Shown here: positions 33,889 to 46,322 of the stretch, piece by piece
How the letters are laid out: every line of letters starts with the position of its first letter
Position numbering within the stretch: position 1 is the stretch's first letter
Origin: Papaver somniferum
Lineage: Eukaryota; Streptophyta; Magnoliopsida; Ranunculales; Papaveraceae
Direction: 5' to 3'
DNA length: 64,000 nt
NCBI RefSeq assembly: GCF_003573695.1
Contig: NC_039365.1
Span: 129,729,466 to 129,793,465, forward strand
Translations under genes and position numbers: made by a program
The notes under the pieces: generated by a model
Told to the model about the DNA's origin: nothing
Databases searched by the model: none
Seen by the model: the letters and a program-made list of their open reading frames with translations, nothing else

Positions 33889-35675
33889 ATTTTTGGCGCC
33901 GCCGACGCGGACTTGTTTTTAGGGTTTTAGATTTATTTATTTTTATTTATTTATTTTTTTTTTTATTTTTGTCCTTTTTTATGTTTTTGGGTATTCATCT
34001 TGTGTCTACAGGTTCTGGATCATAAAGAAAATTGAGGCAAAGATTTTGGTGATTTCATAAAGACTTGGAGCTAAAGATTAAAGCAAAAAGAACAGAAAAG
34101 AAGACAATTTTATTTTAGACAATTTTAGTTTCGGGTTTGTTTATTTTCTTTTAAAAAAAAAAACTGTATTAGGGTTTATTATTTTTGTAATTTTTCTTTA
34201 CTTTTTGGACTTTGGGACATTTTTTTTATTACCCTACGGAAGGGTACTTTAATATAAACTGTTTGCAGAGAAGGAGGACGATTACGATATTGTCTCTGCA
34301 CCTTGGGTTCGTACACTATACATCGAAGTCAGTGGCCCGAGTCGACTACAACCGATTCATCCCCCATATGGAACGGGAGGTAAGATTCTAAACACTCGCG
34401 AATCCCCTGTCAGCGAGTTACTGGACTCCTTCGTATGCATATATGTTGAGGACTGAATACGGACATCTATTTTTCTAGTAAAGGGCAAGGCCTGGCCATA
34501 CAAGATAAGGGTTCGGATTTCATCATCTTTCTCTTCATGCCCGCTTTAGGAACACGTAACCTATGCGAACCTAAGCCTAAAATTTTGACTAGAACGAGAC
34601 CGATAGGGGAACGAGCTTAACAGGAAAGTCATTCCAAAAATATTGGTTACTCTTTTAAGCATACTTCGAAGTTCTTGATGGTTTCTGTAATAGTGGAATC
34701 TTAGCCTTAGTGTTCTTTTAATATTGATATCAACTTTGATTGAGTTTGCTATAATTTTTAGTGAGTTTTTTATTTTAATATTAGAATTTAAGTCTAGTCA
34801 GTATCCTTCACAAGTCTGAGAATCTAACCACTTTTACCACTATCTACAAATCACATCAATTTTTGGCGCCGCCGACGCGGACTTGATTTTAGGGTTTTAT
34901 ATTTTTATATTTTTTATTTTTTTATTTTTTTCCTTTTTTATGTTTTTGGGTATTTAACTTGTGTCTACAGGTTCTGGATCATAAAGAAAATTGAGCCAAA
35001 GAGTTTGGTGATTTCATAAAGACTTGGAGCTAAAGGTTAAAGCAAAAAGAACAGAAAAGAAGAAAATTTTATTTTAGACAATTTTATTTTAGGGTTTGTT
35101 TATTTTCTTTTCTTAAAAAAAAAAAAAATTGTATTAGGGTTTATTATTTTTGTAATTTTTCTTTACTTTTTGGACTTTTGGAATTTTGGACTTTTGGATT
35201 TTTTTTTTATTACCCTACGGAAGGGTACTTTAAATATAAACTGTTTGCAGAGAAGGAGGACGATTACGATATTGTCTCTGCACCTTGGGTTCGTACACTA
35301 GACATCGGAGTCAGTGGCCCGAGTTGACTACAACCGATTCATCCCCCGTCTGGAACGGGAAGTATGATTCTAAAACACTCGTGAATCCCCTGTCATCGAG
35401 TTACTGGACTCCTTCGTATGCATATATGTTAAGGATTGAATGCGGACATCTATTTTTCTAGTAAAGGGAAAGGCCTGGCCATACAAGATAAGGGTTCAGA
35501 TTTCATCACCGTTCTCTTCTTGCCCGCTTTAGGAACACGTAACCTACGCGAACCTAAGCCTAAAATTTTGACTAGAACGAGACCGATAGGGTAACGAGCT
35601 TAACAGGAAAGTCATTCCAAAAATATTGGTTACTCTTTTAAGCATACTTCGAAGTTTTTGACGGTTTCTTTAGGT
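33721..35675 (+). repeat. Tandem duplication of LTR end, PBS and leader (about 970 bp)
   Basis: The segment from tagtggaatcttagcc (33721) to gtttctgtaa (34690) is repeated from 34691. Each unit contains the last 168 bases of an LTR, a PBS (33894-33911 and 34864-34881, both TGGCGCCGCCGACGCGGA) and about 800 bases of leader with both conserved hairpins. The second unit's LTR piece has gtctagtcag and aatctaacc, the variants of LTR-B rather than LTR-A. Confidence 0.88.
33894..33911 (+). other. Athila-2 primer binding site, first copy
   Basis: TGGCGCCGCCGACGCGGA follows the end of LTR-A. It agrees at 14 of 18 positions with a tRNA-Asp-type Athila site, perfectly for the first eight. Confidence 0.75.
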
Positions 35676-35957
35676 TGAATGCGTAACTGCGCCGCCTTGT
35701 AATACCGATGAGGCCATGGGTATCAAAGATCCACCGAGCTTCCCTCGCCTCTATTCAACTTACGTTAACTCGGATTGATTCCAGAGGGGTTTGATTAAAT
35801 TGTAATGAATTCCCGTTCGAAGGATTAGAAGCTGGTCGAGAAACAATCTAAGTGGAGCCATCATGCTTTTTGTTTGCTAGAAATCAATAGGTTTTATTTG
35901 GTTGAGTCGGCTTTGATCTGTGTTTGCTTACCCTTCCAATTTAGAAAATACTATTGT

Positions 35958-37201
35958 ATGCATGGACGTAAAAGAGACACACTAGGTAGATTTGTTAAAT
36001 AGAAACCTAGTAGTTCGAAGCGTCTCGATTACCTTAATCTAGAGAGTCCGACTTTTGAAGAGTCTGTTTTTGAACGTCCTTTGACTGAGGAGAGAATCCA
36101 TGTTGCTCCGATAGCGCCAGAAATGGCAACTTTGAAAGCTTTGTTGAATCCAACTAGGACTACTCGTCCTTCGTGTATTAAGTTAGCTGAAACGGAGGCA
36201 CCCTATGAACTGAAACCTGGGACCTTACAGATGCTCCCAATCTTTTTAGGGAAAGAAAATGAAAACCCTTATTACCATGTTAGGGATTTTGAGGAAATTT
36301 GTAGTACTCTAAGAATTAGAGGCTTAGATGATGATGCTTTGAAACTTAGGTTATTCCCATTTTCCCTGAAAGATAAGGCCAAGTCGTGGCTGTATAGTTT
36401 GGACTCCGAGTCAATTGAGACATATGAACAACTTACATCTGCCTTTTTCAATAAGTTTTTCCCTAGGCACAAAACATCGTCTATTAGGACGCAAATATGC
36501 ACATTTTCACAACAAGAGGGAGAATCTTTATATAGGTATTTGGAAAGGTTCAATGATTTATTATCCCAGTGTCCTCATCATGGTTTAGAAAAGGTTAGGC
36601 TAGTTCAGATCCTTTATGAGGGTTTAGATTATTCCACAACGACCATGGTTGAGTCTCTATGCACTGGTGGATTTGAAAACCAAACTGTTGATGCGGCGAT
36701 GGAATTTTTTAATGAAATCGCCGAAAAAACCCAGCAATGGGAAAATAGTAGGGCACCCCAGAAAACAATTCTTTTAAGTAGAGGAAACGTTAATAGGGTA
36801 GAAGGAGGCTATGAATCAGATGCCAAAATTGCTGCTTAGCAAAAAGGTTAGAAGCCTTAGAAGTGGGCCAGACTAGTGGTAGAGTGGAGCCTTTTTGGGA
36901 AGGCCAGAATATTGAAGAGCAGCCAATGCTCTTTAATAACACTAGATTTGATAACCGTCAAAAGATTGACCCATATTCAGAAACCTATAATCCTGGTTGG
37001 AGAAACCATCCGAACCTTTCGTGGTCTAAGGGCCAAAGTCAAGGTCAGTTTAGTAATTCTAATGCTCCCCCAGGTTTTGGCTATACTAAGAATCCTTCAG
37101 GACTAGCTCAGTTTCAGAATCAGTCAGATAAGAAAATCCTAAGTTTAGAGGAATCTCTCGCCTTGTTAACTCAGCAAACTGCAAAATTCAGTTATCCGTA
37201 G
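35958..37201 (+). pseudogene. gag: Athila-2 gag, broken
   Basis: The start ATG corresponds to 45081 of Athila-3, but the word is MHGRKRDTLGRF and a TAG stops it after about 14 codons (AAATAG; AAAGAG in Athila-3). A frame reopens from about 36081 (MTEERIHVAPIAPEM) and covers the Retrotrans_gag core (SLKDKAKSWLYSLDSESIE, LYRYLERFNDLLSQCPHHGL). It closes at 36837 where two bases are missing relative to Athila-3. The tail resumes at 36863 and ends at TAG 37199-37201, a stop shared with Athila-3. Confidence 0.88.
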
Positions 37202-38780
37202 AACAGAGTCTACAAGCTAGTAACAGGATAGGACAAGAAAATAGTCAGGCTATTTCCGAGTTAAAAACCCAGGTTGGTCTGATAAGTGATTCTTTGAGAG
37301 AAAAAGGTAAGTTTCCTAGTCAAACACAACCCAACCCTAGAGGAGTTCATGAATTAGGTGCAAAACCATCGAATCAATTGAATGTGTTAGAACCCTTAGA
37401 AGTGGTAGAGTTGTAGACAATAAGGTAACCATGCCCGATAGTGAACATACTGTAGTTCACCCCTCAGGATCTCACCTCTCAGGACCAGTAGCTGAAGAGA
37501 CTGATAAAGTTTCTGATGATGTGAATTCGGTTCCTGAAAGGTCTGATTTTAGGCCTAGAGCCCCATTTCCTCAGCTATTAGTACCAACAAAGAAGGAATC
37601 GAACTTTAATGACATAGTGGAGGTTTTTAAGCAAGTTACCATAAACCTTCCCTTATTAGATGCAATTAGGCAAATTCCTGCTTATGCCAAGTTCCTTAAG
37701 GATATGTGTACGCGAAAGCGAAAACTTAGCGTCCATAAGAAAGCCTTTTTAGCTAGTCACGTAAGTTCAATCATTCAGAACACCACAACTCCAAAGTACA
37801 AAGACCCAGGTTCTCCTACCATTGCTTGCACAATAGGTAACTTCCGGGTAGAAAAAGCTTTACTTGACTTAGGAGCCAGTGTGAACTTACTGCCATTCCA
37901 TGTATACTTACAGCTAGGACTTGGTGAAATGAAACCTACTCAGATGACACTGCAGTTAGCTGATAGGTCTGTTAAAATCCCTCGAGGTGTTATCGAGGAT
38001 GTTCTTATTGAGGTCGACAAGTTTATTTATCCAGTGGATTTCGTGGTCCTAGATACCCAACCTGTCCCTGACCCAGAGAACCAGATACCTGTGATTTTAG
38101 GTCGCCCATTTTTAGCTACGTCTAATGCGATCATTAACTGTCGAAATGGTGTGATGAGTTTATCTTTTGGTAATATGACTATGGAGATGAACATTTTTAA
38201 TGTCAGTAAGCAACCTCATGAGCTAGATGACACATGTGTTGAGGAGGTGAACATGATAGAAGCCTTAGTTCAGGAGTCATTACCAAACATTTGTCTGAAG
38301 ACCCATTAGAAAGTTGTCTATCCCATTTTGGTTTAGATTTTGACGACGATAGCACTATTGAACAGGTGAATGCTCTATTAGATTCTACCCCTGTGTTAGA
38401 CACTGATAGATGGAAAGCTAGGTTCGAACCGTTACCAGTTTCTGAGACTACCCTAATTCCTTCTTTAGAAGAGCCCCCAAAGTTGGACCTTAAACCACTA
38501 CCCGATACTCTAAAGTATGTGTTTTTAGGCCCATCTGAGACTTTACCTGTGATTGTAGCTTCCAATTTGGATAGTGATCAGGAAAGTAGGCTAGTAAATG
38601 TACTTCAAGACAATAAGGAAGCTTTAGGGTGGACTATAGCAGACATTAAGGGTATAAGTCCTACTGTGTGTATGCATCAGATTCATTTAGAGGAAGACTC
38701 CAAACCTTCTAGGGAGATGCAACGTCGACTGAACCCTAACATGAAAGAGGTAGTTCGAAAAGAGGTGCTTAAGTTGTTAG
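37202..38780 (+). pseudogene. pol: Athila-2 gag tail and protease
   Basis: A shared one-base loss near 37383 shifts the frame before 37431. The 292-codon frame 37431-38309 holds the protease: KALLDLGASVNLLPFHVYLQ, then IPVILGRPFLATSNA. It runs out of frame at about 38295 (one T fewer than Athila-3: acatttgtctg for acattttgtctg). The connector 38291-38872 (ALLDSTPVLDTDRWKARFEP) leads to RT, with another break near 38814. Confidence 0.88.
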
Positions 38781-39900
38781 ATGCGGGTATTATTTACCCA
38801 ATTTCAGACAGTAAGGGTCAGCCCTGTTCAGGTTGTCCCCAAGAAATCAGGTATCACTGTAGTCCAGAATGATAATAATGAATTAATCCCAACCCGAGTG
38901 ACCACGGGATGGCGTGTGTGTATTGACTATAGGAAATTGAACAAGGTCACAAGGAAGGATCACTTTCCCCTTCCTTTTATCGACCAAATGCTAGAGCGAT
39001 TAGCTGGACATAGTCACTATTGCTTCTTAGATGGCTACTCCGGTTATAATCAGATCGTTATTGCCCCAGAAGACCAAGAGAAAACCACTTTTACCTGTCC
39101 CTTTGGTACCTTTGCGTATAGACGCATGCCTTTCGGGCTATGTAATGCCCCTGCAACTTTTCAGCGTTGTATGATGAGCATATTTTCTGATATGGTAGAA
39201 CGGTTCTTAGAGGTCTTTATGGATGATTTTTCAGTGTTTGGTTCATCTTTCGATGAGTGCTTGCATCATTTGACATTAGTGTTGACTAGGTGTAAGGAAA
39301 AAATTTAGTGCTTAATTGGGAAAAATGCCATTTCATGGTTAAATCAGGAATTGTTAGGGCACATCGTCTCTTCAAAGGGTATAGAGGTAGACAAAGCCAA
39401 AGTTGACCTTATTAAGACTTTACAGGTCCCAAAAACCGTAAAAGATATTAGGTCATTCCTAGGGCATGCAGGTTTTTACCGTCGATTCATTAAGGATTTT
39501 AGCTTGATTTCTAGACCTCTTTGCAATTTGCTTGCTAAAGATGTTAAGTTTTCTTTGATGATGCTTGTTTAGAGGCTTTTGAGAAGCTTAAAACTTTACT
39601 CACTACTGCCCCGATAGTCCAGGCACCTAACTGGAACCTACCCTTTGAGATTATGTGTGATCTTCAGATTATGCTATAGGCGTTGTTAACAACGAGAAAA
39701 CAAATTACTTCATGTGATTTATATGCTAGCAAAACTCTGAATGATGCCCAAATGAACTACAACTACCGAGAAGGAATTTTAGCCATCGTGTTTGCCTTGG
39801 ATAAGTTTAGGTCCTATTTAGGTTCTAAGATCATAATCTATACGATCATGCTGCTTTGAAATACCTTTTCTAAGAAGGATACCAAACCTAGATTGATTAG
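38781..39900 (+). pseudogene. pol: Athila-2 reverse transcriptase and RNase H, heavily gapped
   Basis: RT is open from 38781 to 39308 with [48 protein letters not shown] and [10 protein letters not shown] two-base loss at 39300 ends it. From there to 39900 the sequence has many 1-3 base losses relative to Athila-1 and -3, for example near 39350, 39551, 39660, 39685, 39778, 39821 and 39867. RNase H is therefore spread over all three frames. The residues themselves ([16 protein letters not shown]) are still recognisable piecewise. Confidence 0.85.
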
Positions 39901-41350
39901 ATGGATCCTATTGTTACAGAATTTTCCCCAGACATTAGAGACAAAAAGGGTGCAGAAAATGTAGTAGCAGACCACTTGTCTAGGCTAGTTGTTAGTTCCC
40001 CTAGTGATTCCCTTCCTATAAGGGATAGCTTTCCTGATGAACAATTGTTCTCTGTTTCCCAATCACCTTGGTATGCAAATATAGTGAATTATCTTGTTAC
40101 TGGTCGAACCCCTCAACATTGGGGTAAGCAAGATCGTTCTAGGTTTTTAGCCGAGGTTAAGCATTTCTTTTGGGACGATCCTTATCTGTTTAAGTATTGT
40201 CCGGACCAGATTATTAGGAGATGTGTATCTGAGAGTGACCAGTCTAGTATTATCTCCTTTTGTCATGAACATGCATGTGGGGGTCATTTTAGTGCTAAGA
40301 AGACTGCTAAAGATTTTGCAGTGTGGATTTTACTGGCCTTCGTTGTTTAAAGATTCCCATAGTCATTGTGTTTCTTGTGAGCGTTGCCAGAAGTTAGGAA
40401 CCATTTCCCGTAGAAATATGATGCCTTTGAACCCTATTTTAGTGATTGAGGTCTTTGATGTGTGGGGCATTGATTTTATGGGTCCATTTCCTATTTCGTT
40501 TGGTTATCTTTGTCGCTGTAGACTATGTGTCTAAGTGGGTTGAGGCGGTTCCGTGTAAAACGAATGACCACAGGGTCGTAGTCCAGTTTTTGAAAGAGAT
40601 ATACTTACACGTTTTGGTACGCCGCGAGCTATAATTAGTGATGGAGGTTCACACTTTTGTAATAGACCGTTTGCTCTTTTAATGAAACAATACGGTATTA
40701 CCCATAAAGTAGCAACCCCATATCACCCTCAGACTAGTGGTCAGGTAGAGGTTTCCAATAGGGAAATTAAACGTATTCTAGAGAAAACAGTTAATCCAAA
40801 TAGGAAAGACTGGTCGTCGAGGCTTACTGATGCCTTATGGGCTTACCGTACTGCGTTTAAGACACCCATTGGAATGTCACCTTATCGTTTAGTGTTTGGC
40901 AAGGCATGTCACCTGCCTGTTGAGTTAGAGCATCGAGCCTATTGGGCTATTAAGAACTTAAACTTTTCACTTGACAAGGCAGGAGCTCAAAGAAAGCTCC
41001 AGCTCAATGAGTTGGACGAGATTCGTAGAGATGCATACGATAGTGCTAAGGAGTATAAGAACAAAATGAAACTTGTGCATGATAGGAATATTTTACGAAA
41101 GTCATTTTCTCCAGGTCAAAAAGTTCTTCTGTATGACACTCGTTTGCATCTATTCCCCGGGAAGTTGCGGTCTCGGTGGACCGGTCCTTTTGTGGTCTGT
41201 ACTTTTTTTCCTCATGGCGCTATTGAGATTGAGACACCAGATGGTAGTAGTTCTTCGAAGGTTAACGGTCAGCGATTGAAGCCCTTTTTAGAGCCTTTTC
41301 CTACAGGTGATGTTGAGGAGGTCCCTCTGAAGCCCTTTTTACCTTTATAA
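39901..41350 (+). pseudogene. pol: Athila-2 integrase, broken
   Basis: The end of RNase H and the zinc finger lie in 39901-40350 ([29 protein letters not shown]). A three-base loss followed by a shift at about 40310 moves the frame to 40223-40534 ([23 protein letters not shown]). Further losses near 40510 and 40600 follow. The last part, 40682-41350, is open for 222 codons: [20 protein letters not shown] (catalytic Glu), then the C-terminal [14 protein letters not shown]. The terminal residues differ from Athila-1 because the end VPLEDPVY is replaced by VPLKPFLPL. Confidence 0.88.
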
Positions 41351-42504
41351 TATTTTTGTAGGTTTTTGGTTACACTTCACCCAGGTACTATTTTTCCGAA
41401 TTCTCTCTTTACTATTTCCTCTTGTTACTTATATTTTTGGTACTGTTCTTTTATTAGAAACATTGAGGAAAATGTTAGATTTAAGTTTGGGGGTGGGGTA
41501 GAATTTTTTGTTACCTTTTCGTTGCAAGAAATAAACTCCAGAGCCTAGAAATTTATCCCTATTAAGGATGGCACTAACCAATCTAAGTGGATGGAAGAAT
41601 TTTGGTTGTAGGAGTTGAGGAACCAATCTGTCTAGATGGAAACATCTAAAGAGTCTATTCATAAAAGCACAGATCTCATGTGTTAGAAATAACATGATAG
41701 TTTCACCATATCTCGTTGAGTCCTTTTCACTTCTGTTTTTATTTTGTTTTGTTTTTAAACTATGTTTCTCTAAGTGATTAGGTGGGGCTCACGATTCAAG
41801 TTGTTACCAATGCTAGGGTGAATTAGAGTGATTGAGATACAAAAAAAAAAAAAAAAAAAAGAGAAACTGAGACCAACCATCAGACCAACTGGTAAATCAT
41901 ATATGCCAGTTGTGTTGACCTAGAGTTAGGATTATCAATCACTGGTTCCCTTGTATATGCCAGTGTGTTGATATTAGTCAGACTAGTATCTCAGTCCATT
42001 AGGATAGGTTCATTTTGGCGGAGGCCTTCAGACAGATATGAGAAACACCGTTCACCTAGTAAACATCAAAACCATCTATGTTTTTCTATATCCATCTTCT
42101 TGATCTATCCATGTGATTAGTTTTGACTCCGGATATTGATGTCCATAGTGCGACTATCTGAGTAGAGCTCTGTCACTTCATATGAATTTTAGTATGCTTG
42201 AGTGCAAACTCGTGTACAACAATTGGAATTTCGCATCAGGGTACTTCCTCCTGTAGTCAATAAGTATGCCAACCAAGGAGATTCTTTAGTGCCTTCCAAG
42301 GTTCTGTGTAGATAGCTAGGGTCTGGAGTATAAAGGTTTTGTGGGTATACCTCTGGTAAGCCCTCCGGAGACAACACTCCGCCACTAGGGACACCTAGGG
42401 GTTTAAAGGCTTATTGCATACGCTAAATGCAATCGACGATGCCTGCGACAGTGAGTTAGGATTTTATTTCTATTTTATTTTTGCTCGAGGACTAGCAAAT
42501 AATA
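41351..42504 (+). other. Athila-2 3' non-coding region
   Basis: About 1.15 kb without a gene, homologous to 9548-10793. It holds an A20-type run (41841-41860) and lacks most of the ccactgg/tatgccagt direct repeat seen in Athila-1. The PPT-like aataggtttgggggtattt lies at 42500-42518. Confidence 0.65.
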
Positions 42505-42518
42505 GGTTTGGGGGTATT

Positions 42519-44013
42519 TGATAGACACATTTTTGTGTCTGATTTCTCATTCTATATATTGTTAGGCTCATTTTTGTACTTTATTTTGGTTTTTATTTTT
42601 GTAGGTGTTTTTGGAAAAACATTTTTGGAAATTGGCTCGAAAAGTGTTTCGCACCCGGAGGACATTTGCTATTCGGACCTCACTTTGGATAAGGGGTAAC
42701 CTAATTACTAAGGGGCATCCCATTTCCAGGCAGCTGCTAATCGCACCCCTACTCTGGATAGGGGAACCATCTTCAACATTTGAATTATCAGTTTTGGCGG
42801 GAAAATTTGTGGCAGTGAAGAACAGATTAGGGTTCTTGATTTGGAGGAGTTTGAGGTCGATTAAACCTCTGATTTTCATAGGATAACTCCTTATGGGTCT
42901 AGGAATCTGATATGGGTGTTGAAATCGATTAGACTGGGCTCAATAGACGGATTTTATCACAACAGAAATATATGGAAAGTCACGTGTGTGACCTGTTTTA
43001 GGGAATTTTAGAGAGATTAAAGTGCTATGAACCTTCCCAAAGATTTGTATCTATCTAAGGAAGAGTTTAGAATAAAAAGGAAAGCTCAGAAACGTGTAGA
43101 AATTCTAAAACAAGAAATTGCCGCAACTTTGCCGTGAAGAGAGGAAGAGATTTTGGAAGATTTGGGAGAGATTTAATCGGTATTTTTGATATAAATAGAT
43201 TGTTTGGGTCATATAGAAGGGGTGTCGAGAGTTGGGGACCTGAGGAGAGCCAGAGAAGAAGAAATCAGAGTTTTATCAAACTCTGTTTCTGCTGCTGCTG
43301 CACAGCTCAAGAACGCGAAGAACATTGACGCACGAAAAACAGTCGCAAAAAGTGTCGTTGTTCAACAGCAGAAGATAAGTAACGTTTATATACAACAGTT
43401 AATCATTGTTCCTCTTTGTACCAGAGATCTGTAACACTTTTACGCTGTTGCAAATCAGCTGCTTTACACCTTTCACTCTTTTAATCAACTTTTGAGCAAC
43501 AAACATGTATTTTGAGCAAGTGATTAATATGAGGAGCTAAACCCCATTGCTGAGGCGATAGAGGAAGCTATTTTTCCAACAAAAGTGGTATATTCTTATT
43601 TATTTATTTATCGCAATTATTTTTATGATTGTTTTGCCTTGAGTGAAAATTGTTTGAATGATTCTTGTTAAGCAATTGTTATTTCTTTTGATAGAGCATG
43701 CTTGGACCTAGGTTTTTGATGTTCTATGCTTCGGATTTACACTTGTTATTTTGAGAATTTACTTGTTGCAATAGTTTAGAATCAAATTGAACGAAAAAAT
43801 TGCATGAATATAAATATTGGATTAAATCACTTTGAATCTGGAAAATAGTGGAATCTTAGCCTTAGTGTTCTTTTAATATTGATATCAACTTTGATTGAGT
43901 TTGCTATAATTTTTAGTGAGTTTTTTATTTTAATATTAGAATTTAAGTCTAGTCAGTATCCTTCACAAGTCTGAGAATCTAACCACTTTTACCACTATCT
44001 ACAAATCACATCA
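42519..44013 (+). repeat. Athila LTR-B (shared middle LTR)
   Basis: It serves as 3' LTR of internal 1 and 5' LTR of internal 2. It is about 30 bases shorter than LTR-A and -C, mostly through small gaps at 42540-42780. TATA box is at 43190-43198. Its end carries gtctagtcag and aatctaacc. No target duplication adjoins it. Confidence 0.92.
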
Positions 44014-45080
44014 ATTTTTGGCGCCGCCGACGCGGACTTGTTTTTAGGGTTTTAGATTTATTTTATTTTATTTTTTTTTTTTTTTATGTTTTTTGGGTAT
44101 TTATCTTGTGTCTACAGGTTCTGGATCATAAAGAAAATTGAGCCAAGGAGTTTGGTGATTTCATAAAGACTTGGAGCTAAAGATTAAAGCAAAAAGAACA
44201 GAAAAGAAGACAATTTTATTTTAGACAATTTTAGTTTAGGGTTTGTTTATTTTTTTAAAAAAATGTATTAGGGTTTATTATTTTTGTAATTTTTCTTTAT
44301 TTTTTTTTGGACTTTTGGACTTTGGGATTTTTTTTTTTCCCTACGGAAGGGTACTTTAAATATAAACTGTTTGCAGAGAAGGAGGACAATTACGATATTG
44401 TCTCTGCACCTTGGGTTCGTACACTAGACATCGGAGTCAGTGGCCCGAGTCGACTACAACCGATTCATCCCCCGTCTGGAACGGGAGGTAAGATTCTAAA
44501 CACTCGCGAATCCCCTGTCAGCGAGTTACTGGACTCCTTCGTATGCATATATGTTGAGGACTGAATACGGACATATTTTTCTAGTAAAGGGCAAGGCCTG
44601 GCCATACAAGATAAGGGTTCGGATTTCATCACCGTTCTCTTCTTGCCCGCTTTAGGAACACGTAACCTACGCGAACCTAAGCCTAAAATTTTGACTAGAA
44701 CGAGACCGATAGGGTAACGAGCTTAACAGGAAAGTCATTCGAAAAATATTGGTTACTCTTTTAAGCATACTTCGAAGTTCTTGACGGTTTCTGTAAGTTG
44801 AATGCGTGACTGCGCCGCCTTGTAATACCGGTGAGGCCTTGGGTATCAAAGCTCCACCGAGCTTCCCTCGCCTCTATTCAACTTACGTTAACTCGGATTG
44901 ATTCCAGAGGGGTTTGCTTAAATTGTAACGAATTCCCGTTCGAAGGATTAGAAGCTGGTCTAGAAACAATCTAAGTGGAGCCATCATGCTTTTTGTTTGC
45001 TAGAAATCAATAGGTTTGATTTGGTTGAGTCGGCCTTGATCTGTGTTTGCTTACCCTTCCAATTTAGAAAATTCTATTGT
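44014..45080 (+). other. Athila-3 PBS and leader
   Basis: The PBS TGGCGCCGCCGACGCGGA is at 44019-44036. The leader keeps both hairpins (TACCCT-type at about 44338, GCAGAGA 44373-44379 with TCTCTGC 44401-44407). Unlike internal 1 it is not duplicated. Confidence 0.75.
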
Positions 45081-46322
45081 ATGCCTGAACGTAAAAGAGA
45101 CGCACTAGGTAGATTTGTTAAAGAGAAACCTAGTAGTTCGAAGCGTCTCGATTACCTTAATCTAGAAAGTCCGACTTTTGAAGAGTCTGTTTTTGAACGT
45201 CTTTGACTGAGGAGAGAATCCATGTTGCTCCGATAGCGCCAGAAATGGCAACTTTGAAAGCTTTGTTGAATCCAACTAGGACTACGTCCTTCGTGTATTA
45301 AGTTAGCTGAAACGGAGGCACCCTATGAACTGAAACCTGGGACCTTACAGATGCTCCCAATCTTTTTAGGGAAAGAAAATGAAAACCCTTATTACCATGT
45401 TAGGGATTTTGAGGAAATTTGTAGTACTCTAAGAATTAGAGGCTTAGATGATGATGCTTTGAAACTTAGGTTATTCCCATTTTCCCTGAAAGATAAGGCC
45501 AAGTCGTGGCTGTATAGTTTGGACTCCGAGTCAATTGAGACATATGAACAACTTACATCTGCCTTTTTCAATAAGTTTTTCCCTAGGCACAAAACATCGT
45601 CTATTAGGACGCAAATATGCACATTTTCACAACAAGAGGGAGAATCTTTATATAGGTATTTGGAAAGGTTCAATGATTTATTATCCCAGTGTCCTCATCA
45701 TGGTTTAGAAAAGGTTAGGCTAGTTCAGATCCTTTATGAGGGTTTAGATTATTCCACAACGACCATGGTTGAGTCTCTATGCACTGGTGGATTTGAAAAC
45801 CAAACTGTTGATGCGGCGATGGAATTTTTTAATGAAATCGCCGAAAAAACCCAGCAATGGGAAAATAGTAGGGCACCCCAGAAAACAATTCTTTTAAGTA
45901 GAGGAAACGTTAATAGGGTAGAAGGAGGCTATGAATCAGATGCCAAAATTGCTGCTATAGCAAAAAGGTTAGAAGCCTTAGAAGTGGGCCAGACTAGTGG
46001 TAGAGTGGAGCCTTTTTGGGAAGGCCAGAATATTGAAGAGCAGCCAATGCTCTTTATAATAACACTAGATTTGATAACCGTCAAAATTGACCCATATTCA
46101 GAAACCTATAATCCTGGTTGGAGAAACCATCCGAACCTTTCGTGGTCTAAGGGCCAAAGTCAAGGTCAGTTTAGTAATTCTAATGCTCCCCCAGGTTTTG
46201 GCTATACTAAGAATCCTTCAGGACTAGCTCAGTTTCAGAATCAGTCAGATAAGAAAATCCTAAGTTTAGAGGAATCTCTCGCCTTGTTAACTCAGCAAAC
46301 TGCAAAATTCAGTTATCCGTAG
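45081..46322 (+). pseudogene. gag: Athila-3 gag, nearly continuous
   Basis: It starts at ATG 45081 with MPERKRDALGRFVKEKPSSS, the best preserved Gag start in the window. One base is missing at about 45199 (gtctttg for gtcctttg) and two at about 45285. From 45351 it is open for 323 codons to TAG 46320-46322: FLGKENENPYYHVRDFEEIC, KDKAKSWLYSLDSES, YRYLERFNDLL, and a Gly/Asn/Pro-rich tail. The stop is shared with Athila-2. No CCHC knuckle was found. Confidence 0.9.
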
